From assembly GCA_027577415.1 (NCBI GenBank), contig JANBQS010000137.1:1-31526 (forward strand): DNA of 31,526 nucleotides, read 5' to 3'. The translations under genes and the position numbers were made by a program. This document shows positions 18,461 to 26,356 of the stretch, piece after piece (position 1 is the stretch's first letter; each line of letters begins with the position of its first letter). The DNA comes from Coemansia sp. RSA 922. Lineage: Eukaryota; Kickxellomycota; Kickxellomycetes; Kickxellales; Kickxellaceae. Below the pieces are notes generated by a model. It was not told the DNA's origin. It ran no database searches and saw only the letters and a list, made by a program, of their open reading frames with translations.

Positions 18461-18574
18461 GCGACTTGGTTTATATAGCAAAACAGGCGCCATTTTTCTT
18501 GCTTTGGGGGATTGCCAGACGAGGTAAAAGCTGCACTTTTCGTGCTATTTTTTCACTGGCAATTAGCGAAGAGC
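18461..18574 (-). promoter_or_regulatory. Conserved promoter block of family 1 member a, with TATA box
   Basis: This block matches 21349-21460 with only four substitutions and two single-base length differences over about 113 bp. It contains TATATAAA on the - strand (18470-18477), 105 bp before the ATG. Outside the block, similarity drops, although scattered matches continue toward 18800. Confidence 0.8.
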
Positions 18575-19343
18575 GGCAACAATGACAACAACCCTTTGCC
18601 TCAAAGGGAATTCGAGTGTGTTTCCAGTGTTGCCGCTTTTGCAGATGAATATGTCATTCTCAAAACCTCAACAAGCTGCGTACATTTTCTCCTTATTTTT
18701 CTCATGACAATTGACGAAGGAGCAGAAGAAAATCCCCAACCTACTATTGCACACTCTTTGATACAAAGAAACACGACGTACAATTTACAACATAGTTTCC
18801 AAAGTGGTGTATTTACATGTTGATGACATATCGTTCTGATGCACTTTCCAAAAAGAGCACCGGAGGCTATTGATCATGCCTATCCAACATCCACATTTCC
18901 CTTGTTTTAATCTGCTTAATCTGCCACCACAAACTATCGCCTGTTCTTTCAAGAGTAGTAGTTTTGTAATTTATGCTGAGCTTATGAGCTATGAATTTGA
19001 TTGTTTTCAACTGTCAATGTTTAAATTAGTAGAAAATCTAATAACGAAAGCTATGTGGTAAAATAAGCTATTCTTGGCCACAGGAGCGCAGACCTTTAAA
19101 TATACCAGTTCGCAAGGCGTTTGTAAAGTAATATGAGTGCCAGCTAGTCAAATAGACCGCTGATCTACAAGGCAGGCAATGACAGAATAGACGTCACGTA
19201 TGCAGCGTGGGATTCAAGTGGCAACATGATCAATTGCCCGAAATCCTACAAGACATACAAGGACTGTAGGACTCGGCTTATAACCTTCAGAGACACAACA
19301 ACTAGCTATTATTTATCACATCTTTTGTAGTAGTACGTGTATA
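18575..19343. other. Intergenic region upstream of family 1 member a
   Basis: This 769-bp AT-rich stretch lies between the conserved promoter block and the mariner element. Near 18640-18795 there are scattered matches to the DNA upstream of the second family 1 gene (for example around ttgatacaaagaaacacg versus ttgtttcaaaggaacatg). No gene is supported; the + strand frame at 18512-18823 overlaps the promoter block and is broken relative to the paralogous locus. Confidence 0.5.
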
Positions 19344-19368
19344 TAGGTTGAATTACCATGTCCAGTTC
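19344..19368 (+). repeat. Left terminal inverted repeat of the mariner element
   Basis: It starts with taggttg, typical of mariner ends, directly after a TA dinucleotide. It pairs with the right end at 20604-20626. Confidence 0.75.
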
Positions 19369-19534
19369 ATACGACAGTCTAGAACCTCTCCGTGTCCCCT
19401 CATCCCGTCTTTTCCAAGACAACGGAAGATGACTACCTTTTGTACTCTTACTTTGCTAGGTCACTTATTACTATTATTAAATATTCCTCCTAGAATAATC
19501 GACTTCGCTCAAAATTCAACTCCGAAATTTCGGA

Positions 19535-20572
19535 ATGAAATTGTCTCACATTCACGTTTTTACTCTGGCCTGTTTCGGACGTGGTCTTTCTTTTTGCGAT
19601 GCTTTTTCTTTTATTCACGGCCTAGGGCTTGGTATGAGTGTTACCATGAAGACCATTAGAAAGTGGTACGGCCGCTTTGAACAGGGCAACTTTGACCTTG
19701 AAGATCGCCCCAGACCAGGCAGAGACCACACTGTCTCCGACGACACGTTGACCGAAGTATTTCGCAATAAAATAACCAAGGACCCCCGGATAACCTGGGA
19801 GGAGCTGGGGAACATTGGGCACTGTAGCTTCTATAGGGCAAAGGACATCGTCACTGAGCGGCTTGGATATACTCGCAAAATGGATCATATTGTGCCTCAT
19901 GTATTAACACCCGAACAAATCGAACAACGACTCACATTCTGCTGGGACTTTAAAAAAAAGTATGCTGACACAAACGGACGGACGCGCTTCAACCTTGTGA
20001 CAGGCGACGAGACCTGGGTACCTATCCGTTCCATGCGAAAACTTAGCAAACGTCTTGCATTCGCAGGAGATGGTGTTCCAAAACCTACATCAGTACGGCC
20101 AAGTCGCTGGAATAAAAAGGTCCTATGTATGCTCTTTGTATCGCCAAAGGGAAAGGTCATTGAACACTACCTTCCTACCAAAAAGAGTATGGATCAACCG
20201 ACTTTCTGGGGAGAAGTCACTCCACAAGTCATCGAAGGCTGGCTGCATCAAAGTGGCAACCAGTAACCAGTAAAAATTTGGATGCACTTCGACAACGCAC
20301 GACCACACCTTATTCTTAGGAAGATGTATCCACCCAAGTTCCATTTACTCAAGGCGCCTCCGTACTATCCAGATCTGTCACCCTGCGACTTTCTATTCTT
20401 TCCTTGGCTGAAAAGCAAGATGGAGTCTGAAGGAGGGCCTGATTTGACCGTTGTGAAATCTGATTGGGTTAACTGGGTCAATAACATTCCAGAGGAGTAC
20501 TATAGGGACCTGGTCGATAGGTGGTTGGACCAGTGCCAGAAGGTCCTCGATGCTGGTGGGCAGTACTTTTAA
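19535..20572 (+). pseudogene. mariner transposase, interrupted by one in-frame stop
   Basis: The frame starts at an ATG at 19535, right after a 14-bp palindrome, and stays in the same phase to 20572, broken only by a TAA at 20264-20266. The N-terminal part has the helix-turn-helix and the linker block R-F-E-Q-G-N-F-D-L-E-D-R-P-R-P-G-R. V-P-H-x-L-T-P-E-Q precedes the catalytic domain. Acidic residues are Asp158 (T-G-D-E-T-W), Asp253 (H-F-D-N-A-R-P-H) and Asp285 (P-D-L-S-P-C-D-F), counting through the stop. The first spacing of 94 is canonical; the second is 31 rather than 34. The stop falls in a duplicated ccagtaa (20260-20273), before the second catalytic Asp, so the shorter product lacks the active site. 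Little other decay is visible, so inactivation may be fairly recent. Confidence 0.88.
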
Positions 20573-20603
20573 AACGAGCTTCTACTTTAGGAATAAATCT
20601 ATT

Positions 20604-20626
20604 GAACCGGACTTCGTAACAACCTG
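20604..20626 (-). repeat. Right terminal inverted repeat of the mariner element
   Basis: Read on the - strand it begins caggttgttacg, matching the left end with a 2-base gap, and is followed on the + strand by TA (20627-20628). Confidence 0.75.
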
Positions 20627-20770
20627 TATTTAGATTCTTATAAAACTAAATGGATTTTCAGGCCTGAAAAAGGCATAACCCACTGAGAGAGCAGCATATT
20701 GCTAATCGAGATTATGTGTAATCACATAGTGAATACTATTTTTTATGTATTAAATGTCATAAAAAAAAGG

Positions 20771-20789
20771 AAAACTACATCCATAAAAC
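20771..20789 (-). promoter_or_regulatory. Shared 3' flanking element of the family 1 genes
   Basis: aaaactacatccataaaac here matches aaaactacatccaaaaaac at about 17884-17902 with one difference. Both lie 60-110 bp beyond the stop codons of the two family 1 genes, so the duplication also covered the 3' flank. It could be part of the 3' UTR. Confidence 0.5.
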
Positions 20790-20879
20790 CTTTATCCAAA
20801 AATAAAGACATTGACTGGTTGTCCAGTCAGCTACTACTGGCTAGTATATCCGCTGAATTGCAGCAAGGTCCAAAGATAC

Positions 20880-21251
20880 TCACATTATGGAACAGGTGTC
20901 ATCATGTTTAGGATCAGTCTTCATGTATTCTATTCTCAATTCCACAACAAGGTTGTAAAATGCTTCAAATCCTTTCGTATTGGCAGTGACCATAAAATTT
21001 CTTACCTCTTCAACATTTTTTGTATGGAATAGATATACATACCCTTCATTTCCTGCATCCTTAACAAAACTTACATTATCCGACGTGATCTGTGTCAGCC
21101 CAGTCTTTGCAATGACTAAAATAAAACAGCCAGGGTTATGTTTGGCATTATCTTCTAGGAATATATCAATACCACTTTGAATTCCGTCTGAGGTTACTCT
21201 AGCAACATCAAGTTTGCCATCGTAGTATCCAACAAAAGCATATTTCACCAT
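20880..21251 (-). CDS. Family 1 small protein, member b, with C-terminal CaaX box
   Basis: The 123-residue product starts at a true ATG (21249-21251) with M-V-K-Y-A-F-V-G-Y and ends D-D-T-C-S-I-M. C-S-I-M is a good CaaX box, and by the known rules a final Met favours farnesylation, so membrane attachment through a lipid is likely. There is no signal peptide or transmembrane helix. It aligns gap-free with the protein at 17964-18365 (about 32% identity). Predicted order is two beta strands, a helix, strands around C-F-I-L-V-I and Y-V-Y-L-F, then helices from E-E-V-R-N-F to Y-M, followed by a short charged tail. This resembles a longin-type layout with a lipidated tail, as in Ykt6, but I see no sequence proof. 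The TATA box is 108 bp upstream inside the conserved promoter block. Confidence 0.85.
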   Translation of the reverse strand: MVKYAFVGYYDGKLDVARVTSDGIQSGIDIFLEDNAKHNPGCFILVIAKTGLTQITSDNVSFVKDAGNEGYVYLFHTKNVEEVRNFMVTANTKGFEAFYNLVVELRIEYMKTDPKHDDTCSIM

Positions 21252-21348
21252 TTTTGAAGTACTCTCTGCAGCGGCTGGTCAATAAATATAATTGGGAAAA
21301 GAAGATGCGTGTAAGTGTTGTTCTGAAAGTAAAAAAGGGGCTGTACCA

Positions 21349-21460
21349 GCGACTTGGCTTATATAGTAAAACAGGCGCCATTTTTCTTGCTTGGGGATTG
21401 CCAGACGAGGTAAAAGCTGCACTTTCCGTGCTATTTTTTCACTGGCAATTAGCGAGGAGC
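21349..21460 (-). promoter_or_regulatory. Conserved promoter block of family 1 member b, with TATA box
   Basis: The block is about 95% identical to 18461-18574. It carries TATATAA on the - strand (21359-21365), 108 bp before the ATG. The identity is far higher than that of the genes it drives. Confidence 0.8.
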
Positions 21461-22287
21461 AACATCAATAATTACAGTTCTTCCATCAAAAAACGTCTAC
21501 TGTCCGTTATTTTCAACATAGTTGATACTATAGAGAACATGTGCTTGTTTGCCAAAGCGGAGGATGATAACCCCATTCAGTCACTGTCTCCTTTGTTTCA
21601 AAGGAACATGGCGTAAACCATGTAATAAAATTACCTACAAGAAGCGTTTTCGTGTTAGTATCATGTGCTTGGGTGCTTTCTACAAAAAAAAACATGGATT
21701 GGTGCCAACAACGCCTATCTGACATCGACAGATATCATTGTTTCGAATGAGTCCAATCAACCCCGCAAGCTGTTCTGTCACCTCTTGCTCGCCACTATTA
21801 ATCAAGTATGTCCATTATTCTTGGGTGGCTCCTTTTTGTAAGCTACATCGTTTGTTACACACATTAACATAATAAATCACTATAGCCTTGCAATTAAAAA
21901 TGATTTGATATGAATCTTGAAAAGCTACATGTTAGAAGTTGTACCAGCCTGATGAGCACACCATTATATGTGCTAATGCTCAATGAGTAAATGTTTTCAA
22001 TATCACCTTTTAGCACTTGTTTTTGGCCTTTTATTTTTACACGCATTTATAATGATTTCTCGGAATGGTAAGTTCGTAGAATTGGTTTTCAACTAGACCT
22101 GTTGAGCCGAACTAAGATTAGCCAATGTGCCATGTTCGAAGAGGCTTGGGCTTTTTGTTCTGTTTCTAAAAGGGATTGAAAGGAAAACAGGATTAGGAGC
22201 CAAGAAAAAAGACTCAAGTGCTCAACAATTCATTACCATCTTTGAATACCAGAGCAACCAAAACAAGACATCAAGCCGGCGCAATTA
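21461..22287. other. Divergent intergenic region between family 1 and family 2
   Basis: This AT-rich stretch of about 830 bp separates the last - strand family 1 gene from the first family 2 unit on the + strand. It holds distal upstream sequence of family 1 and no supported gene. I see no repeats besides short A/T tracts. Confidence 0.5.
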
Positions 22288-22895
22288 ACTGGAAATAGTT
22301 TATTATTAGTTTGTAAAGGACACTCGGATACTTTGTAAAGCAAAGGAGCGTAGACAAGCGCTTTGCAACAAAAGGGTGGAAACAAGCTTGCTGTGTGAAA
22401 AATGAATGTAAAAAGGCAAACACTATAGCACAGTTTCAAGCTGGCTAGCGCAAAAAGTAAAAGAAAAAAGCAAACCCTTTGACAGGAAACTCGGAAACGG
22501 CTAGTGTCGTGCGAGGGGAAACATGCTTGGTCATTGTAAAATTTGGAAAATAGTGTCATAGTGCACCAAGACGCGTCATGGTGAAGGAAGGATGACAAAT
22601 TCCTTGACTGAAAATGCGAATATTACGATACATTCTAAAGTCTCATAAGGAAAAGCATGGTTGAGTGACGTAAATTTCGAATAAATTGACATCATATTTA
22701 TCAAAATAAGCCATGGCAAAGAAAAAAAAAAGAAAGGCTTGGTTTCCAATGCAAACCACCCTTTTCTAGCAAAAGAGGAAAAGAGAAGACAGAAATAGAA
22801 TAATCGTAATACCTGGCAGTCCAGAATACGAGCTTTGGAGCGAGTGACAACCTTCTTTTAGCAGAAAATTTTCTTCTTCCTCTTCTCCAATGGGG

Positions 22896-22903
22896 TATAA
22901 AAA
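22896..22903 (+). promoter_or_regulatory. TATA box of family 2 member 1
   Basis: TATAAAAA lies in the conserved string gggtataaaaagcaagg, 101 bp before the ATG. The same string precedes member 2. Confidence 0.8.
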
Positions 22904-22948
22904 GCAAGGTCCTTCCCAACACCAACAACAGATTTTCTTTATCTCATC

Positions 22949-22962
22949 CAACTCACTCTTAC
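22949..22962 (+). promoter_or_regulatory. Conserved 14-nt leader element, copy 1
   Basis: caactcactcttac is identical in front of all three family 2 genes, 35-38 nt before the ATG and downstream of the TATA box, so it lies in the 5' UTR or at the transcription start. It may be an initiator or a translation element. Confidence 0.6.
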
Positions 22963-22996
22963 ATCTCTCATATTACTACACTTGATTCAAACAAAC

Positions 22997-23368
22997 ATGG
23001 CCTACAAGTACACATCGTTAAAGGCTACCACAGGCGTCAACACGTATAATTCATTGGCGGAGGCACTTAATGACCTATCTAATTATTCTATAGACGAAAC
23101 CAAGAACACCGAATTTCTTACGCTGGAAGATTTTACACAGCTAGAGAATACCAATCAATACGATTATATATTGACCAAGACAAGCTCTACAAAGATCTAT
23201 TATATCTTAAAAATAGAGGACGCTGGTAAATGTGTGCTATCTTGGATAGGCGGTGATTCTGTGAAGAAAGGACGCATTGACCCTGACTTGGTAGACCCTG
23301 AATGGTTGGTTATTCCCAAGGAATTGTCGGATATTCACGAGAAACGGTTGCTTCAGCTTTTCAAATAA
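22997..23368 (+). CDS. Family 2 small protein, member 1
   Basis: The true start is the ATG at 22997 (context aacaaacATGGCC); the frame also runs to a TTG 15 bp upstream that is part of the conserved leader. The 123-residue protein has no signal peptide, no membrane segment and one cysteine. It clearly resembles the protein at 26357-26719: N-T-Y-x-S-L-x-E-A-L-x-D-L-x-x-Y-S-x-D-E-T, L-x-L-x-D-F-T-x-L-E, and D-P-E-W-L near the C-terminus. The middle (Y-D-Y-I-L-T-K, K-I-Y-Y-I-L-K-I, C-V-L-S-W-I-G-G) suggests a run of beta strands. I do not recognise the family. Single exon, own TATA box 101 bp upstream and its own 3' flank, so it is an independent gene in a tandem array. Confidence 0.8.
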   Translation: MAYKYTSLKATTGVNTYNSLAEALNDLSNYSIDETKNTEFLTLEDFTQLENTNQYDYILTKTSSTKIYYILKIEDAGKCVLSWIGGDSVKKGRIDPDLVDPEWLVIPKELSDIHEKRLLQLFK

Positions 23369-24451
23369 GAGTATGTCATTTTGTGTAGACAATGGTAGAC
23401 CAATTTCTGGTCTATGCTTCAGTGTTCGAGCCGCCTCTCATTCTCTCACAGAATAGGGAATCATCGAAGGGGTTTTGACAAACTTTATTGAGCATTATGT
23501 CAACCTGACCCCCATTTGTACTCGAGAGTAAGTGAGAAGGCATAGTGAATATCACAGACTCTGTACATTTGTAGCCGCACTACCTGGCTTAGAGCATTTA
23601 TATAACTTCAGTGCTCAGTAAGGTATTCTTTTTAGTATCATTCTCTAGCACTCTTTTTAATGCCCTATACATTTTCAATACAACATTTTCACATAGATTT
23701 CTTAGGTAACAATGTGTGCGGCTGGCCACAAGCAAGTGGCGCAGTGTAACACTAGATTTCTACTGTAGAATAGTATTGTTTTCAAGTTTGTGAAATGAAT
23801 TTCTTAATCCTCGCTAACATGCTAGTTGACCATTTTAGCATTACAACATTATTTTTTAATAAGCTTGATTAGATTAGTTATTTTGATTGTCTATAGACTA
23901 ATCATAGCTGTTCTGAATGACCGAGAAAGGCATAATAATATCAAGACATTAGACTGCCAGGATAAACAAGAAAAAAGTATATTTAGCATGTAAAAGGGAA
24001 TTCGGACACTTTGCAGGGCAAAAGGCCACCGAAAACCACTTTAAAAATAGCGAACATGGAGTTGGAAACAAGTCTGTTGTCAGAATAGGAAAGTGTATGC
24101 ACTATCAAGTTGGCAAGCAAGCATAAATGTATACAAAAAATGCAAAGCCCTTTGCTACTCTACTCAGAAACAGATAAAGCTTTGTGGGGAAAGCCATGTC
24201 TGAATGTCGTGAAATTTGGAAATGTATTGCCAGAACATATCCAAATAGGTAGTGGAAAAGGAAATCACAAAGAATGCCTTGATTCATAAAAGGAAACCAC
24301 TACAAAACGGTAATGACTGAAAACCTCATACTGAAATGGAAACAGAAATACAAGAATGGTCATGCCCAAGCAGACTAGAATGCAAATTTTTTTTGGAGAA
24401 AGTGACAACCTTCTCTTGGCGGAAAATTTTCTTCTCCACATCCAACCAGGG
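23369..24451. other. Intergenic region between family 2 members 1 and 2
   Basis: The first 300 bp are the 3' flank of member 1, of which the part up to about 23560 matches the 3' flank of member 3 (for example accaatttctggtctatgct in both). From about 23970 the DNA matches the upstream region of member 1. No gene is supported in between. Confidence 0.6.
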
Positions 24452-24459
24452 TATAAAAA
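24452..24459 (+). promoter_or_regulatory. TATA box of family 2 member 2
   Basis: TATAAAAA in gggtataaaaagcaagg, 104 bp before the ATG; identical in context to member 1. Confidence 0.8.
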
Positions 24460-24504
24460 GCAAGGTTCTTCCCAGCACCAACAACAAATTTTCTACATCT
24501 CATC

Positions 24505-24518
24505 CAACTCACTCTTAC
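24505..24518 (+). promoter_or_regulatory. Conserved 14-nt leader element, copy 2
   Basis: Identical caactcactcttac, 38 nt before the ATG, inside a longer match to member 1 (catccaactcactcttaca). Confidence 0.6.
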
Positions 24519-24555
24519 AACACCACTCACAGTACTGCACTTGATTCAAACAAAC

Positions 24556-24879
24556 ATGGCTGATAACGTACCATTTGGCACTGGCGTAGGAAATGCTACT
24601 TTTGCCTCACCTCATAAAGCAATCCAGGCCATTCATACTTTTGCCAACGCTCCTATTACTTTGAACTTTGATAATCATAGTGATTTTGATTGTACAGTAG
24701 AGGTGAATGGTGTTTCAGTCTATTTTTTTAGTACGAGGCCTGGTAATGAGTGCAGACTTAATTGGATTGCGGCTCCACCTCCAGATAACACCACCATCCC
24801 TAACCCGGTACAGCAGATCACGTACACAGATGCTGACCAAGGACCTCTGCTAAATATTCCTGGGATAAATGGAAATTAG
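24556..24879 (+). CDS. Family 2 small protein, member 2 (divergent)
   Basis: The ATG at 24556 follows the same leader (cacttgattcaaacaaac) as member 1, base for base. The 107-residue product nevertheless has almost no residue identity with members 1 and 3. A weak pattern match remains: an F/Y-x-S start to a helix with A-I-x-x-I, an L-N-F-D-x-H-S-D-F-D segment, strand V-S-V-Y-F-F-S and then C-R-L-N-W-I-A-A facing C-V-L-S-W-I-G-G of member 1. The C-terminal third is Pro/Asn/Thr-rich. No signal peptide or membrane helix. It is either an extremely diverged family member or a different coding sequence placed behind the same promoter. Function unknown. Confidence 0.75.
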   Translation: MADNVPFGTGVGNATFASPHKAIQAIHTFANAPITLNFDNHSDFDCTVEVNGVSVYFFSTRPGNECRLNWIAAPPPDNTTIPNPVQQITYTDADQGPLLNIPGINGN

Positions 24880-26250
24880 GCATGAGTCATGGTGTTAGCA
24901 CTTGGTTCTCGTTTCAGTATACAAGCCACTGCCCACCGTGTACCTGGAAGCAGTGTAGCCGACTTTGTTTATGTTGCTTCTTTTGTATATCTGTCATCGC
25001 ACCAGCGGACGTAACACTCCATTCTCAGTTTTAGTGCTCAGCAAGACATGCTGTCTAGTATCATTATCTAGCACTCTTTTTTAATGACCTCAACATTTTA
25101 ACATAAATATATTTATTTCTAATTAAACTTGTGTAGACTGGTGGATTCGTATATTTTGTTAACATTGGACATGCTGGACTAAGCCTAGGCCGACATGCCC
25201 AAGAGGAACATATAAATATTGGAAATTTGTAGCTACCTTTAAAATTACGACATTATTACCGTCTTTCACAATATAGGAGAGGTTTTTGAGTGATGCTCAA
25301 GTTATAATGGAGCAAAAGTACATTTAAAAAGCTATATATTGATATTGGCATAAGTGAATATTTTATTGTGCTAAACATATTGAAATAGAAAAGCGTAGAG
25401 CAAAAAGCAACATTTCCAAGCTGCACAGGTAGCACCTATGTATAGCCCAATGCTCCACCCTCAGCCTAAATAATCAAAATATCACATTTAGGCACTATCG
25501 CTGACCAAATGATGCTCAAAATTGTATGTATTGCCCAGTAAAAGAAGAGCAAAAGAAATATCTGCTACTAGTTGCTCATGAATGCCGCGGGCTAAAGGCT
25601 GCGTAACTTGAGCAGATCCTAATCAAATGAGTTCCACTGCTTGGCCCTGTCGTGCTTGATGTATGTTGCAGGTAGATGGTAGAGTAAACATTCATGAGAG
25701 AATGTATGATATTGGCTGGAGCACTGGTGATATATAAATAAGAGGATAATTACCAAAGAACTTATTTGCTTAATGCTGGTCCTCATGGTCGGTATAATAT
25801 GAGCTGTCATAGGCAAGCAGCACAAAAGCCGGCGAAGTTTTGGCTTGGTTGATTGGAGGGCATGCTTTAAAGGAATTTCGCCAAAAAGCTTCTGTTGGGT
25901 GCCAAGTCTCGCCCCAACAATAGGAGTAGAAGATTAACAGAGTGGGTCGAAAAATGTAGCATGAAGCAAATTGTCCAAGTCTCACATAAAAAAAGGCTGG
26001 TGGAGGGAGAATCTGTGCAATGATTGGATGGCACGTTTCAAAGGAAGTTTGGCAAAAGGGTTCAACACACTTTCAATCAAAGCAATTGAACATCTAATAA
26101 TAGGTGCTTTGATGGGCAAAGAAGCAAGTCTTGCAGCCAGATTGGGGGAGGAAGGGTGGAGGCCAAGAAATGGGGAGGGAACGCTGGAGCAAGGGGCCCT
26201 GCCAGATGGCAGACCTTTTTTTTTTTCCTCTTCCCATCGTTTCAACTAGG
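24880..26250. other. Intergenic region between family 2 members 2 and 3
   Basis: The first 230 bp are the 3' flank of member 2, whose distal part matches that of member 1. The rest is AT-rich with no supported gene. From about 26120 to 26230 it becomes purine-rich and ends in a T-run just before the member 3 promoter. Overlapping open frames on both strands (about 25971-26249) are not supported. Confidence 0.55.
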
Positions 26251-26258
26251 TATATAAA
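26251..26258 (+). promoter_or_regulatory. TATA box of family 2 member 3
   Basis: TATATAAA, followed by gcaaaata and ttcccagc as in the other two members, 106 bp before the ATG. Confidence 0.8.
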
Positions 26259-26306
26259 GCAAAATAATTTTTCCCAGCTCTAAACAACCTATTCTTCATC
26301 TCCATA

Positions 26307-26320
26307 CAACTCACTCTTAC
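26307..26320 (+). promoter_or_regulatory. Conserved 14-nt leader element, copy 3
   Basis: Identical caactcactcttac, 37 nt before the ATG, although the surrounding leader has diverged from the other two members. This makes the 14-mer the best conserved part of the leader. Confidence 0.6.
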
Positions 26321-26356
26321 GAATACCAATAATTACACGGCACTTGACAAATTAAC

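Larger units (their letters stand above)
19344..20626 (+). mobile_element. mariner-type DNA transposon (1.28 kb)
   Basis: The element is bounded by imperfect terminal inverted repeats: taggttgaattaccatgtcc on the left and, on the opposite strand, caggttgttacgaagtccgg on the right. About 18 of 21 aligned positions match, allowing a 2-base gap. Both ends abut TA (19342-19343 and 20627-20628), the expected mariner target-site duplication. The 1283-bp length and a single transposase frame of about 345 codons fit the superfamily. It lies between the two family 1 genes, so it inserted into the array after, or independently of, their duplication. Divergent TIRs and an in-frame stop indicate an old, probably immobile copy. 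Confidence 0.88.
22288..23690 (+). repeat. Family 2 tandem unit 1 (upstream region, gene and 3' flank)
   Basis: This unit shares upstream DNA with unit 2: the stretch from about 22300 (taaaggacactcggatactttg) resembles the one from about 23993 (aaaagggaattcggacactttg). Its distal 3' block (23611-23690, gtgctcag to the t-rich end) resembles 25034-25110. Boundaries are approximate. Unit spacing measured ATG to ATG is 1559 bp (unit 1 to 2) and 1801 bp (unit 2 to 3). Confidence 0.65.
23970..25110 (+). repeat. Family 2 tandem unit 2
   Basis: The upstream half (23970-24555) follows unit 1 along its length, with identity rising toward the gene. The distal 3' flank (25034-25110, gtgctcag and tctagcactctttttt) also matches unit 1. 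The coding region between is not alignable with unit 1 as DNA. Confidence 0.65.

Noticed and set aside
18512..18823. 103-codon + strand frame opposite the family 1 promoter, with a counterpart at 21254-21616
   Set aside because: The shared part is broken by a 2-base length difference and the rest is unrelated. I keep the dual reading as a finding but do not call a gene.
22233..22598. 121-codon Phe/Cys-rich frame on the - strand upstream of family 2 member 1
   Set aside because: The frame is not kept in the homologous DNA upstream of member 2, which shows it is not selected.
25971..26249. Overlapping 92- and 87-codon frames on both strands before family 2 member 3
   Set aside because: They run into the member 3 promoter and a T-run and have no counterpart in the other units.
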